From positions 1,089,264 to 1,153,263 of the forward strand of contig SEMN01000133.1 of the NCBI GenBank assembly GCA_005408345.1: a stretch of 64,000 nt of DNA, written 5' to 3'. Every line of letters starts with the position of its first letter. Position 1 is the first letter of the stretch. Positions 47,970 to 62,037 of the stretch are shown here, piece after piece. Both the position numbers and the translations under genes were made by a program. Source of the DNA: Macquaria australasica (Eukaryota; Chordata; Actinopteri; Centrarchiformes; Percichthyidae). The notes under the pieces are model-generated. The model ran no database searches. It was not told where the DNA came from and was given only the letters and a program-made list of their open reading frames with translations.

Positions 47970-48297
47970 GGGCCTGTGTCCACATAGCGTTTTTTTCTGG
48001 CAGAAAAGCGCTGGCAGGTCGTCCATTTTCTTGGTTACCAGGGTGACAAGCCCCATCTAATATATGATTGGTTGCCTGAAAAATAAAAGCGCCAGTGACG
48101 ACACCAGTGCTTTTCTGAAAAGTTCAGAGATTATCAAATAAAAAGGCTCGGAGCGGCCGCACAAACAGAGGGGGGACACTCTGAAAAAAGACGCTGGGTG
48201 CAGCGCTTTTTCTCTAGGTGGCCACATACTCTCTCTCCTCATTGGGAACGATTGGAAAAAGACGCTGGCGCTCAAAAAGAAATGTGGATACAGGCCC
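47970..48297. mobile_element. PIF/Harbinger-type MITE with TAA target duplication
   Basis: A 328-bp element with terminal inverted repeats GGGCCTGTGTCCACAT (left) and, reversed, GGGCCTGTATCCACAT (right), 15 of 16 identical. It is flanked by TAA at 47967-47969 and 48298-48300, the 3-bp TWA duplication expected of PIF/Harbinger. Non-coding; the ORF at 48057-48275 is incidental. Confidence 0.85.
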
Positions 48298-51200
48298 TAA
48301 CAGCAGCACAAATAGAGAGGAGTCCTCAAGTCAACAAAGTGACTTAGTAAGGCCAGTTATGGAGCAATATTTCTAATCTAAAGTTTGCTAACATTATCCA
48401 AGCTGATCAGACCAAGTACAGGAAGGCTGTATGTAAAACCCCTCAGTGTATTGAACTGAGAAATGGTGCACTTCATTGTTTATGAATTCAACTTTTCATT
48501 TGTGAAACTGTTATACTGTATTAGACTTATTTATCATTTCCAAATGAAATGCTCTCAATTTAAGTTGCAGTTCACTCAAAATTCTGTTGTAGCAAGGCAT
48601 AATTATGCATTAGTGTTCATACATAAAGGATGTTTGCATTACAAGGTTACAATTGTATAATGCATAATATATTTTAATAAATGTGTTTGAATAATTACTA
48701 TTATTCAACAAAAATAAAAACCATCTTAAATGTCACAGTGATCAGTTAGTGACACATGAAACATGAAAAATATCCATCAAATTGAAATCTCATATTGATG
48801 TATTTCTTTTTTCCTGGATCTCATGAGGCAACATTATATCTCTAAAGCAGAATAAAGGAAATAAAGAGATGACATTCTCTCCCCTCTGAGTGTGGGTGCT
48901 TGGTTGAAAAGGGAAAATGAGGAAGGTAGAAAGTTATTTGAGTTCCTCAACCTTGCCTGTCTTGCTGCCATCAAACCATTTATCTTCCTTTTTTTGTTGT
49001 TCAGTGCTCATTAGTCTTGATTTAATTTTCTTTCTCCGTGCCCACTCGCAAAAGGCATCCAATTAGGTGTCAGCCATCCTCTTGCTTCCAACTATCTGAG
49101 CTGGAGTAGACTGTTAGTGATAAGAAAGCAGGTAGACTGAAAAACATAGGCTAATTGATAGGAAGCATAATTTCAAAGCTAGTCTTGTGAGATTCTAGGA
49201 GGAATTACTGTTTTTAGTTGCGCTGAAAGTTTGTTGTGTTAATTGGGACACTTGCTGTGTTTTTATATATTTATGGGGTCATGTCTGTAGTTCTATGTTT
49301 TCTATTTACCTTCCTTTTGTGTTCTTTCTGTCATGTCAGACAGCGTTCACTATCAGTCAATCACTGTCTGATGTCTGTTCTGATATTTACTTTATCTCAT
49401 CTTTGTGCACGAACAATACACACCATTTGCCTCATGTATGGCTTTGTTGACCCCTTAAGACATATCTGGTATAGTAAAATGTGCTCTTAAAATTCTTTAG
49501 AGAATATGAGGATTATGTACTGGGGCAGGGACTAATAAGTACAATGTCTGTGGGATACAAGTATCATAAACTGCACTTGTTGTGAAAATTTACATGCTAA
49601 ATAAAAGACATTTCTAATCTATGGTACAGCATATTAAATAGAACTCTGTTGACAAAATCTATTAGTAAAACTCTGCTTCCACTGTATTGCTTAGTCAGCC
49701 ACAGCTGAAAATAAATTTGGAAAAATCACAGTTGAGTGCAGAAAGCACTGAGTGGGGGAATATTTTGAAATACACTGCATCCGTTTAAACCTTGCAATCA
49801 AAGTAAGTTAGAAACGTGTTTTAATATGCATTCTGCCTACCCAATGTGTAGACATACAGTATGCCTGTATCTTTACAATTGCCTTGACTTCACTGTGCAA
49901 AAATCTTAATGCAAAGAGACAATCTGCCTTGCCAAAAGCTTACCTTTGAACACAAAATGCCTAAAATCACATGCTCAGTTCTCAGGATACAAACATATTT
50001 GCAGTGTTCATATGCTCAGTAACATAGACATGCAGATCACTTACAGTAACAAGGCATGAAATCACATTATCACCATTTTTCCTTAGTTAGTCTCTACAGC
50101 TTACATTAGCCATATCATAGTAGTACAGTATATATTGAATTATATCATAATGAATCCTTACTCAATATTATTTCACTCTTTTGTAAGCTGCAAATATCAT
50201 TCTCATTGCTATTTATAAAATGCAAATATGAGGAAATGGCCATTATATAGTGTCTTTTTTGATCAGAATAAGTTATTGTTTGACAGCACAATAATCATTT
50301 TATGTCAAATGTAACCACGATTAAATTCAGTCATGAGCATATACAAACCTCTGATGCTCTCATAAGCTTGATGCATGATACATTTGCTCATTTGAGAGAT
50401 TTGTTTTAATTTTAAAGGAGATTTTTATCCCAATATAAAAGTGTTGTGTCAAAGCAATGAAAGTACTGTAAATACTGGGTCAATAGTAAGTACAGCAGGA
50501 TATTTTATTATCAACTAACTACTATGTAATCATTAATTTACTTGTGAGCCACCAACATTATCCAGCCATTATATGAGTTACTTTAGCCCTTAAATAGTGT
50601 AACTGAACATGTTAAACTTGGCTACAGGTCACCTATTACCTAAGAGTCTCCGTCCAACTCATCTACATGTGCAAGCCACAGAACAGATGCTATCTGGAGA
50701 GGAAATGAAAGTCATTCTCACCTCTTACTAGCATTTTGAATAACGAGAGTGGGACCTCATCATTCATAATGACACTGATCATCTATAACAGTTTCAGATA
50801 TGATAAAACCCAAGCTCATGTAGAAATGCCCTCTTTTCCAATTCTGATTTCTATGGATCTACTGGCTTTAACCTTGAACAGTGACAGATAATAGGTTTGT
50901 CATTGGAGAGCTTCCTCCTTCCTACATAAAGAACCTTTAAAAGAGATATATCGCTGGCATCCTGCTGATGAAGTCTGCAGTGTTTAAGGATTATATCTCG
51001 ATTAATTCTCATTTACTTTCCTACGGGTCTCTAATTTGAATGACCCTGACAGGATCATTAAAGCAGAGGTTATCAACTCTGCCTATAGATGAGATGCGTC
51101 CTTAAGCATTGAGAATTGGTCACCTTCTTCACTTTCACAGCTGTGTATCCTTCACATCAGCTGTGGGGCCCAGATACACTCATTCATATGAATATGTAAA

Positions 51201-54200
51201 GGACTGGTGCATAATCTCATCTACAGTGTCAGTCTGTGTCACCTCCTTCATACATATTATTTAGATTTAAGTGCTCCAAACATTAAACATGTCAGTAAAT
51301 GTTTGTATGTCTTTACTTTAAACACCATATATGCAACTCACTAACATATAGGGCAGCTGTCCGAAGAAAACCGACAGCATCAGTCGTTTTCTCAAACATA
51401 AGCATAATCTTTAGCATACACCCACCATTAGCGGCACACATAATTTTAAGCTCTGTGATTTGACGTTTATTGCCATTATGCACCTTGGGAGTAGTAGTTT
51501 ACTTCTTCTTTATGTACACAGGGTTTTAACATCGATCAATTCTATGAATCTTTCTTTGGGATTGACCTAACCAAAAACACTACGAGAAGAATGAATAACA
51601 TGTAGAGAATAAAAAATGACCATTGCTGTAACTATTAAAATTTGTAAAACACATTTTCCCCACAAGACAGTAAAGACAATAAATATGTAGAACAATCGAA
51701 GCAAAATACTAATCACAACAATATATTATCAAACCTTACAGAAAAGATATTTGGCAAGACAATTAGTTTCAGCTATTATTATTATTACTAGATGGGTCTA
51801 TTGCACAGAATATGAGACTCATAATTTCAAAGTTACACGAGAACAAACAGACATGGAAACCAGGGATATCAACCCAATTTCCTTTTAATTGTTAAATGTC
51901 CAGTGCACTCTTCTGATCACAGTTCAGAGGTGTGTATGTGCATAAAGACATCCAGTATTTGTGCTATTAATACTTCGGCGAAACTGAAATCTTTGGTTCT
52001 GTGAGTAATTTGAGGGTAAACGTCTTACTATACTACTATTGAGTCCTCGTGCTGCTGGGGCTGATAGCACTGTTGAATAACAGACAAAATAGAGCGTCTC
52101 TCATCTTCTGTTACCTTCAGCGACCACACAAAGAGGTGCAGTGTGCGTTGGAGGGCGGGTAAAACCAGGCTGGGTTCAGAAAAGGCAGCTACTTCCTATT
52201 TGCTCTTGCCATGTGAAAGTGACATCATTGACATCCAGTCATGTTGTGTTTTCTGAAATGCCAGTGTGTTTTCCAGTTTGTACATTTTGTTTTGTAAAAT
52301 CAACACGCCTACATGACTTTGACAGGAAAGTGCACACTTACATAGTTGTTGTGGGATATTTATGACAACGAAAACTATGACTACTTTTTTCCTTTTACTG
52401 TGATTTGATATGAAAAGCAGCTTGACATTACAGAGCTTACGAAATGCAAATTACAGGCTGTGTGGGTTGAAAAATTGGTTAAGTCAAGATCTGAATTCCC
52501 ATGATAAGTTACATTATTCAAGAAATGGCAAATACAGAGGAATACAGCCAACACTGAATAAAAACTTGCCAAAGACTTTGACTTGTAAAATAATGAGATT
52601 TTGTCTGGCTGGTGTTCTTGTTATTGTGTTATAAGGTAATTACAGACTTTGATGTGACCATCTTTAAATGCATCAATCAGGCTTATTTTACTTTGCTGTA
52701 TACTTAGTAACAATGCTTGTACACCCTCTGCTGCCTCGCATTTTCTTTTCTTTGCCATTGTCTCTTTTCTCTCCATTTTTCCTTAAATGTGTGTACACGT
52801 GCAAACTACACAAAGTAAAAAACTCAACAACAAAGCAAAATAAAATAGTGAACTGCTATTTAGTTGTTCTGATATGATTAACATAGTGTATTATACATAC
52901 AGAGTGAAATGAATGAGAAGTAAACAAGTCTTACTCACACTGGCAGTGGCATATAAATTATCATTTTAATGCAAACCCCACTTGTGTCCGTACAGTTTTT
53001 TAATTCTGAGAGCCACGGAAACAACAGAAAAGGCAGTGAAATGTGACTGTCTTTCTTTTTTGTCCCATTTGTTTCAATGTTGTGCACCGTGTCATTACAT
53101 CATTACTTCTGTTGTGTGATCAGAACATTCATGAAACATTTCAATGGCAAATGCTAATGAATTTAATTCAGCTCCGGCAGATCCCAGCCTATCTTTTCTC
53201 AATCTGCCATATTGATTGACAGCCATATATTAGTGCTTTTTCATTCGTTTCTTCGGATCAAAATGAAATGCTCTCTGTTGAATTTCACACTTGCTAACCA
53301 CATGAGAGCCCCTTGAATTAAAACCAGAGGTTGGCTCGCAGCTTTCTCGATGTAGGAGATCTTGATGGGGCTCCTTGGGTCAATTTCAATCAGTCTCGCA
53401 GTGTTTGAGCCCTTCGCATTAGCTTCTGCCTTTTATTTTTTTCTCTGTCTTTTTGCACCACACTTACCTTTTTCTGTATAGTAGTGTGTCTTGTAATGTG
53501 AGTTTATAGCAACTCAGTATGGAGACCTCTCCTACCCAATCCCATTACAATGCTCGTACATCATGCTGACAGTGAATTCATGATTAAAGAGTAGGGATAT
53601 GGTGATTAATCTACTTTTAATTACTCAATCATCCTTGTCTGAAGAGTTGTTTGAGGTCAGAATTTTCCACCCTTGACTAAAGGTGACTGATCTTTGCAGT
53701 TTCAAATATTAAGATGGAAGTGGATAACTGAATAAAGGCAGACTAGTAGAAATGCAGGATATTTTGGAACCAATGTTCTGATTTCTCTCTACTGAGGTTT
53801 TCACAATAATTTCTTTCATTTGTTTATGTATCACGTTTCTGCTAGTGTTACAGAATATGAAGTTAAATGGTTCATTTGTTTAAATTTATACACTGACGTG
53901 AATAGATAAATTATTATCTTGAACAATGATTAATCATTACTAAAAGCTGTATATTCATTTGTAATGACCTGTTTCAAATTATATTTATAGGTATTCCAAA
54001 TAATGATGTTTCTGTTTATTTTAAAGGGTTACACTTCTGTATTTAGAACCAGAACAAATGGAAAAGTTGTCTGAAAGTGAATGAACTCAGTTACTTTCTT
54101 TTCCTCATTTTTTAAAGTTTCTTTTAGAACTGTCCAGTTAGAAAACACAAACCAATTAATTCTGACAATATGTGTTTGTTTGTTGTTGTTGTTTTTGACT

Positions 54201-54400
54201 AAGCTTATTCAAAAGCTTTCTATACTGATCCTAAGCTATTCATTTGTTGGTAAAATTGCCACATTGGCCATACAGTATATTTAACAGTCATGTTTAAATC
54301 AATTAGGCAATTGACTTTAAAAGAGAAAGAGACAGAGATTAATATGAAGTTTCAAAGGGTATTTCTATATCAACAACTCCTCCAACCTAAACTACAGAAG
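48298..54400. other. Long intergenic stretch, no gene seen
   Basis: AT-rich and almost free of recognisable transposons over 6 kb. The 50930-51200 and 53120-53440 parts have balanced composition and homeodomain-like words. Short ORFs (49236-49490, 52141-52365, 52668-52877) have no domains. Confidence 0.45.
53213..53222 (+). promoter_or_regulatory. PBX-MEIS/PREP-type site
   Basis: TGATTGACAG is an exact match to the composite PBX-MEIS/PREP binding decamer, lying within a repeat-free block that also contains TAAT and CCATATATTAG words. Enhancer function is inferred only. Confidence 0.35.
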
Positions 54401-54409
54401 AGGTTGTTT

Positions 54410-54600
54410 GTCTCCCAAAACAACATGTATAGGCGTACTGGACCTTCATTGTCATGGTAATAACACGTGGTTAATGTTGTGAAACGTTCACAGTTTGGTT
54501 AAGTTTAGGCACCAAAACTTAGGAAAAGATCCTGGCGCTCTTTATAGGTCGCCGCCTAACAATAAACATAAGCTGCTGCACAGACGACCAATATGGCCCT
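54410..54600 (+). repeat. Degraded repeat of the 'ggttaagtttaggcaccaaa' family
   Basis: The words 'gtgaaacgttcacagtttgg' and 'ttaagtttaggcaccaaaac' match a widespread fish repeat also represented at 32600-32860 and 43390-43480. Confidence 0.6.
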
Positions 54601-57600
54601 ATTTTTAGGGAGGACAGTCTCTTCTATATTCTAAACCTTATCGAATAATTTTATTTGTGTTGCCTTTTCTGAATTCACTCTCTCTTACATCAGTGACGTT
54701 TCCAGCCCACATCACTTTGGATCAATTACAGTAGTTATGGGTTCCTTTTGACACTGGTACATATAAACAAAGGCTAACTGCATTCAACCCACAAAAAGGC
54801 AAATCCTCATACAGTGCATAGTGCCAGTAATCTCAAACTGCCTCCACAGAGTAAATCACTGCAGAAAACTCTGTAAAGCCTAGTATTCTACATGACAGTC
54901 ATATGTGCCCAGGTCTGGCGTGTCTAACTAAATGAGACCAGACAAACTTCTTTAAAGTTCATTTAAGTTCATTCTGACACTGATGAAGGCACATGGCTGA
55001 CAGACTCTGTCTCTTTCCCTGAGTGAGTCATTTCATTCCATAAGAAATAAAAACTTGAGATGAGCCTTCAACTCTTTTCTAGTTTGAGGCCATACATCTC
55101 TCCTTCATGTGCCACATTGTACTGTAGGGTGAATTTAGATCCAACAGGGCTTTAACTCTCGCAACAGAGAATATTAAACATGTTTATGATGAACAACAAT
55201 CCAATAATGTCATAATAATATATCAGTCACAGGAGACATTTTGTATGCAGAATGAGTACTTTTACTTATTTTTACATTGTTGCATTGGTCGGATCTGAGT
55301 ACTTCTTCCACCAATGAACACAGGTCATTTTAAGTTTTTTAAGAATGCCCAGAGCAGCAGTTTTTTCTGGTCACTCCCCCTTTCTTTCTCACTCTTCTGT
55401 ATATGTCTCTCTTTTAATGGAAAGGCTTTTAGATATTACCAGAGGCGGTACCTCAGACCAATGTTATCTGCCTATCTGTGTATACATGTGCGCATTTCTG
55501 TGGCAGTGTATAAGCAGATGTTATTTGATGCCATCTGACAACAATTCAAAAAACCTCACTCTACTCTGCTGTGCATATAAAGGAGTTAAATCAAATCATG
55601 ATGACAGACAGTAGTTAGGTTGCAGCTTTCAGCTCAAGACTTTGGTTTGTCAGGCTGTTTGGTTGAATCACAACGACCCTGACTGTGATTCTATTCAAAA
55701 TCGCATAATAACCTGCTTTGAAATTTGGAAATCATTTATCACGCACTGTATTTCAACCTGCTTGTGTTAAAAGCTTATCATTCATCATGTTTCCTCCCAA
55801 CAGATATTGTCCTAACTATATTGACCATCCACTTTACAGATTTACATGCACACATATGGTCTCACATATATACCAACACACACTCAAACATGCCTTATTT
55901 CTATTTCAAAAATCAAAACCACCAAAATTTAGGAAAACAAAAATAACAAAACTTACATAAAGTTGTGTTGAGATGTGCACTGATTTCATGTTGATTTTTC
56001 ATCCTTTCTTTAACCCTCAACTCTAACTCAGAATGCATGATGTTTTGGTGGTAAGCTTCAATATTGAGTACATAAGCCTTTCATAATTGAAGCCCTAGGA
56101 AACAAGTGTCCCCTGGAAACTTAACCATAATGAACACACACTCTCCTAACAGATCCAAGGGTATCGAAAAGACGAAGTAGGGGTCTTTTCTTGTTAAGAA
56201 AATGCTTCCTGTATTACCACAAGACATGCGGATCAGGAGAAGTGGATTGACCTGCATCTTCTTTAGACTTTTTTATATATGTTTTAACTTGTTTTTCTTT
56301 GTTGTTTTTTGTTTGTTTGTTTGTTTGTTTGTTTTGCCATGTTTTGCCATTGGAATCCATTGTAACTGCTGTGAATCTCAGCTGACTACAGCTGACGTTC
56401 TTTGTAGGAGCGAGCTACAAAGTTTTGTTATAGCTATAAGCTCATATGTATTCAGTATTTGATACCAAAAGGTTGTTTTTTTTGGTGGAGTATCCTTTTG
56501 ATTTAGACTCCACCTGATTGCACACTGCTAATGTGTTTTTGAAGTCAAAAATATATATTGAAAATGTGATTTGATTACAAGAATTGTTATAATTATCCAG
56601 GATTCTGTGTGGACAAGACAAAAATCAAGTGGTACTCATGTAACAGAGGGAAGCAGAAATGGTGTGGGTGATTTTCTGAATAAAGAAAAGTTTTTTATGT
56701 TTAATGTCATTGTTTCAATAGCGGTGTGCACCCTGTAGATCAACAATTTACGCCTGCAGGCAAGGCTCAATTACAGTCCATTGCACTGGTAATATATTAT
56801 TATGCATAGCCTCTGCCCCGATCTTGTGATGTGTAATGTGACATTCTTAATCATAACTAGTTTTTATATATTAAATTAATAGGGTTTAATGATTTTTCTA
56901 AGCTTTAAAGAAGTACAGAATCACATTTTAGATTCTCTCAGATGTCTCTCCAAGCTGTGGGTAGCTCTCCTAATTAGACAGGTGTTTGTGTGCTGGAGGT
57001 ATTGCCAATTACCACAGTGACAAAGCACAAACATTAATGGGAGATCGACTGCAACCAGACAGCAGTGTCTGGAGCTGCAAGCCCAAATAAAAACTCTTGT
57101 AGACAGATCATAAAGCCAAAGGTGAAATCCAATTAATTACTCTATATCTGTGCAGATAACGACACTGAACAAGAAGTATGCTACATTTGTGCATCTTAAT
57201 GAATGAGACTGTAATTAACCTGTGACGTCTCTCCCCAAATCTGCCCCTAATTAAAGCAAAAGATAAACTGTCTATCAAGTCAACTCCCCTCACATCAACT
57301 CATGCCCAGGAAGCTGTGTCTACCTGATAGTGGCACAAAGACTGTGGTTTAACTGCAGTAATTAAGATATCATCTTGAAAGCATAGCCCTGGGCTACACT
57401 GTTAGATTATCATATACAAACAAAATGCCCCACTGGAAGTCCATACTGGGTGGGTGGAGAAAGTGCTTGTTAGGGTACCATCTACAAGATTTGAAGAGAA
57501 TCAAATGCAACATTTTTATAGTCTAGCAGTCTTGGTTTTTCATGTATTGGATGGTCTGTGATCAGGTAAATTAGAGATACTCTACCAGCACATACATACA

Positions 57601-59837
57601 CTACATACTTCACTTGCTGTGTAAACATTATGGGGAGATGAACATGGTGCTGGAATTTTATGGGGTCTGGTGAGTGTGACAGATAGCTGATGAAGGAAAC
57701 CTCAGCTTGGAACACACACTGGACGGAATATGGGAGAGATGTAACCCTCTCATGTGCAGGCCAGTATTTCTGTACTGTCCTGATGCATTTTTAGCAATGT
57801 GTTGGCAGTAGTAGTAGCAGTCTCACAGTAAAAAAAAAAAAATACCACTGCATTTACAAATGTTCTGTATATGTCTCACTCACATTGCTTAGAGAAGTCC
57901 AAGTAATATTTATGAGCAGAAATTCAGAATTCAGAAAAAAGAAGTAAGAATGACCTGCAGTGTAAAAAAAACTGTGTCAATACTGGTGTTTAGGATTACA
58001 CGATTTCTATGCTGGTAATATAATGTTTTTGTTTGTATTTTTTTAGGTTTAGGAATATACCATTTGTTACACAGCTACTTTGAGTCAGTGTTTTTTTCTT
58101 TCTTTTGTTTACTCTGTTATTGGCTTCACCAGGGGCAAAATCGTGAGTCACACACTGAGCATCACATGGCAGGAGTGGAGGAAGTCCTCTCACAGAAGAT
58201 CTGCGGTTTTATAAACATGACATGGACATCATGTACATTCTGAACCAACCATTACTGTATTTGGCAGAATGGCATGTCTGTGTCACATAATGCTCTTGAG
58301 TCTTTTTTCACTGTTATGTCCACTTGCCACGGAAAAATAAATATTTTACACAGGCTTTATTAAAATGCCACTGCAAATGCAGAGCTTTGCAGCTGGTGTG
58401 GTCTCTCTTTTTAGATGGCAGCATCATGCAGAAAGCATTCTACGAGTTCTATTTGTTTGAAGTGATTTTGGGGTCAGTTAACACTGAAATATTGAGTTAT
58501 TACTTTATTAATAATGATAAAGTTTATTATCATCCATATTATAATATTGAGTCTCAAAAAGCTTTCTTTTAACTTTGTAGGTGACTCATTCACCTGTCTG
58601 CCTTTGGCAATGCACAGAACTGGAATTAGAGCAAGGGTGTTATTTTTAATTAAAAACTGAAACTAAAATTATTTGTAAAAAAAAAAAAAAAGCAAATTGT
58701 TGATTAAAATAATACAATATTTTCCCCCAAAAACTAACTTGAAATTAAAATTCAATATTTTATATTTTATCCCCAAAACAAACCTGAAATTAAAATGTGA
58801 TACTTTAAAGTTGAAACACATACTATTAAAATACTAAACTGAATACAAATGTATATGTTTGCAAACTATTTCTCTTTTCCCATCTGTTTCTAAATACTAG
58901 GCTTGATTCCTATAAACCAACAGCAAAGAACTTAACTTAAAGTGCTTATTGCTTTTAGCACATTTGGGGGAAACGTGGTAAGCCAACACACTATAAGGTC
59001 ATGTTTCAGAGAAGCTGCTGTGATCTGAGCAGTCAGCAGAGTGCAAGAAGAGATGCAGCACTTCTGACATTATTTGGTGAATCTAAATCGGTTTATAGGA
59101 AGTACATGACGTACAACGGCATGCTTATACAAAATTTATTTTTATTTTTAGTTGCTCATAGCAGTTTGCAGAAATGAACTTACAAATGCAGCTGCAGGAA
59201 TAAAACAATACCAAGTAAAAATTAGAAAAAATAATATTTTTTTCAATTTATTCATAAACCTGAAATTAAGTTGAAAATAAAACAGTATTAACTGAATAGT
59301 AGTAAAAGTAAAACTGACTCTAGACATGTGGCACTACAGCAGAAGTAGAGATATACTGGAAGCTCATTTGATAATGGCAGTGCCACCTAAGATTAGATAA
59401 AATAATAAATAAAATAGTATCAAATACTACAAAATACAACATCTTCAATGGAAAAAAGGTTTTTAAATCACTGCCCAGGAAAAATAAACACAATATTTCC
59501 TGAACTAAAGTTTAACACCAATAAGAGGATTAAGGAGAGAGTGCAGATTCACAAACACACTGTGATGCTAAAATAACAAAACAAGAAATTGTAAAATAGT
59601 CTAAATTAGTGAAAAAGACTGTGTGACAAAGAGACAGAGAACTTATAGTGTCTCATTTTCTCTAGTCTTTGCATATGAATGGATCCATGCGGGTCATTGG
59701 TCTTGTTTCCCCCTGGCTCGCCTGTCGAGTTGGATATATGTAAACTGGCCTTGCCTGCGGCAGCCTTTAAAGGATATCAGTTTGTTGGAGAGTGAGGGGA
59801 GGCGGGGGTGCAGGCCCAGCTGAGCGAGCAGTTGTGT
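54601..59837. other. Intergenic, no gene seen
   Basis: Contains a (GTTT)6 tract at 56311-56334, poly-A at 57830-57842 and 58677-58691, and an AT-rich 'aaactgaaattaaaat' low-complexity region at about 58640-58830 and 59215-59300. ORFs on both strands at 55314-55614 and 55718-55960 lack domains. Confidence 0.45.
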
Positions 59838-59858
59838 GGGGGGTGAGGGGAGGGTGGG
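59838..59858 (+). other. G-quadruplex motif
   Basis: Four G runs of 6, 4, 3 and 3 bases separated by loops TGA, A and T. Very short loops predict a stable parallel quadruplex. It lies in a G-rich block (about 59790-59880), about 2.2 kb upstream of the first KMT5A-like coding exon. Confidence 0.8.
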
Positions 59859-60023
59859 AGTGTGGCGGGGTATTACGTCCCCCAGATTGAGCACAGTCCC
59901 TCAGGTTCAAATTCCAGCGTTATGCGTGCCTGTTGACTCATGTGGACCTTTTCCAGTTGCTGTTCCCCTGTAGATGGGGGCATGTGATGTGTATCTGTAC
60001 GTGTATATGTCTACTGCAATATT

Positions 60024-60049
60024 TGTGTGTGTGTGTGTGTGTGTGTGTG
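60024..60049. repeat. (TG)13 microsatellite
   Basis: Perfect TG run. Confidence 0.96.
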
Positions 60050-60529
60050 GCACACTGTGATGAGGAGGAACCCAATGCAACCCTGAGCTGCCGCAGCAGC
60101 TTCATTAAATCAGCATAAAGGACAGTTTATAACTACCACTGTAGTTTTGTCTATCATAAGGGGTTAGGTGAAAAGTGGGATATTCAGATGACAGAAAAAT
60201 GTGTGGATATAATTACACACAGCAGAGCAAAGGTGTTGGACTGGAAACACGATGTTGTATTTTGGCCTTTTTAAAGGTGTGAATTAACATTTAATTATGG
60301 TTGGATCACAAAGGGAAAACAACAGGATTAAAACTATACTGTGGAAATTTGCTATGAGCAAAAGGATGGATTTTTTGGGGGATTTATTTTAATCTGCACT
60401 GTTTAAACACTAGCATAATTTTTAAATTCACATTTAAAGCATTTTATTCAGAACTAGGTAGGAAATACCAGAGTAATTCTATTAAACATCAGAAATTATT
60501 TCTATTTTCAAGGTATTTACGTTCACAGG

Positions 60530-60532
<3 letters not shown>

Positions 60533-60571
<39 letters not shown>

Positions 60572-60770
60572 TATCACATGGTGGGGACCGCAGCCTGACA
60601 GCACAGTCACAGCGTGGGGTCCAAAATTTTTGTGGGGACCAAAAACCTGGACCCCACAAAAAAAACCCTAGATTCAGTGAACAGAGGGCCAAAACAATGC
60701 CCTGTGACGTTTTCAGGGTTAACCCCACAATGACCATATACCAACTGTTTGTGTGTAGGTGTGCTTAGGG
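60533..60770. repeat. (GT)n plus 'gtggggacc' dispersed fish repeat
   Basis: A (GT)17 run at 60533-60568 leads directly into a block with three GTGGGGACC/GTGGGGTCC words and inverted TGGACCCCAC. This pairing of a GT array and a 'ggggacc' repeat is common in fish as I remember it. Confidence 0.7.
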
Positions 60771-61380
60771 GAGGTAACTCAGTACCGGCCTCTAGTGGCA
60801 GAGGGGTGCTATAGCCTCAACACACACTTTTAAATATCAGAACACACACTGGGCTAAAATGCGCATGTGCAAGCAGTCAACTACCGTGGAGGCTAACTCT
60901 TTGATTAGCTGCTAACACTAAGCTAAATTTAAGGTAATTAAACAAATTAACTGCAAAGACAAATTACTATCAGCACCAAAAAATGATGAAACATGGGTTT
61001 ATTGTGAATGCAGTAACTATATCCGTAATATTCACACACAAAATAAATTCATAAATACATTTTTAAGACCCCAAACTTTTGATTAGTTGAGTAATAACAC
61101 ACTATTGAACCCACTTTTTCCGTCTGTATGTGTACATCGGAGATGCTAACGCTAAGCTAATAATTTAGCCATGCTTATGGTAACTACAAGGATTAGCTGC
61201 TAAGCTAGGCTAAGACATGACAAGCTAGTGATTAATCATCCTAACTTCACAGAAAAAAAACATCATCACATATAAAATAATCAAAACGTAAATGCATTAA
61301 GGGGTATCTGGTTAACCTATATTAATACATAAAAATGATAATACCAGTTTGTATTAAACGGAGAGACTGGGTTACCTTGA
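60771..61380. other. Upstream region with GCTAA words
   Basis: AT-rich, with several 'gctaacgctaagctaa'-like clusters (60890-60930, 61144-61215). Might include distal promoter sequence of the KMT5A-like gene; nothing definite. Confidence 0.4.
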
Positions 61381-61530
61381 TAGAGCTACGGTGACATGCC
61401 AGGCGGGCGGAGGTGACAATCCTATGTATGACAGCATGACCGCCCTCACAGGCTGTGCTCACTGCACCAAACAAGCGCTCCCTCACTCAACACTCGTGGG
61501 AGAAGAAGCACTTGACTTCGGGATGAAAAG
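61381..61530 (+). promoter_or_regulatory. Candidate promoter / first exon of KMT5A-like gene
   Basis: A GC-richer island ending in a strong donor: GATGAAAAG at 61522-61530 followed by GTAAGT at 61531. It contains an ATG at 61523-61525. If joined to an acceptor TACCCTGCAG ending at 61970, this ATG is in frame with the 62038 ATG. No TATA box is evident. Confidence 0.4.
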
Positions 61531-62037
61531 GTAAGTTATGCTTACGTACAATAAAAAATATATTTCAGTGCACTTAATGCAGCATGCGGTCCAAATGAAA
61601 AAGAAAGGAAACGGGTTTTGCTGAAGTGCTTAGTTTACTCTCGAGGGATAATCGCGTCATGCTAGCGAGGTTGCTAACTAAGCTAATTGGCTAACATTAA
61701 TCAGGTAGCTGCAGCAGGCACCTGCCTGGTTAAAAACAGTGGTTAGTCTGGTTAGTTTTAGAGTTACTTGAATCAGTAAAACACAAAAACAACAGTGTGA
61801 TGTATGTGATTAATTATCTGAACCTTTGTTTCAAGTTTGGTAAGGATCTGCATGAAGTTAATTAAGTCTGACGGACATTTAAATAACCACATTGCAAAAG
61901 CCAGTGCTAGTCCACTTATTATTGCTCAAATGTACTAAACTGCAACCAGCAGCAGCATGTTACCCTGCAGAGATTTATGGTTTATGTGGTTATCTGGTTA
62001 CCATAAAACTGCACTGTATTTGGGTATAGGGTTATCA

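Noticed and set aside
59694..59894. Opposed ORFs in the G-rich block
   Set aside because: Composition-driven; no domain or splice support.
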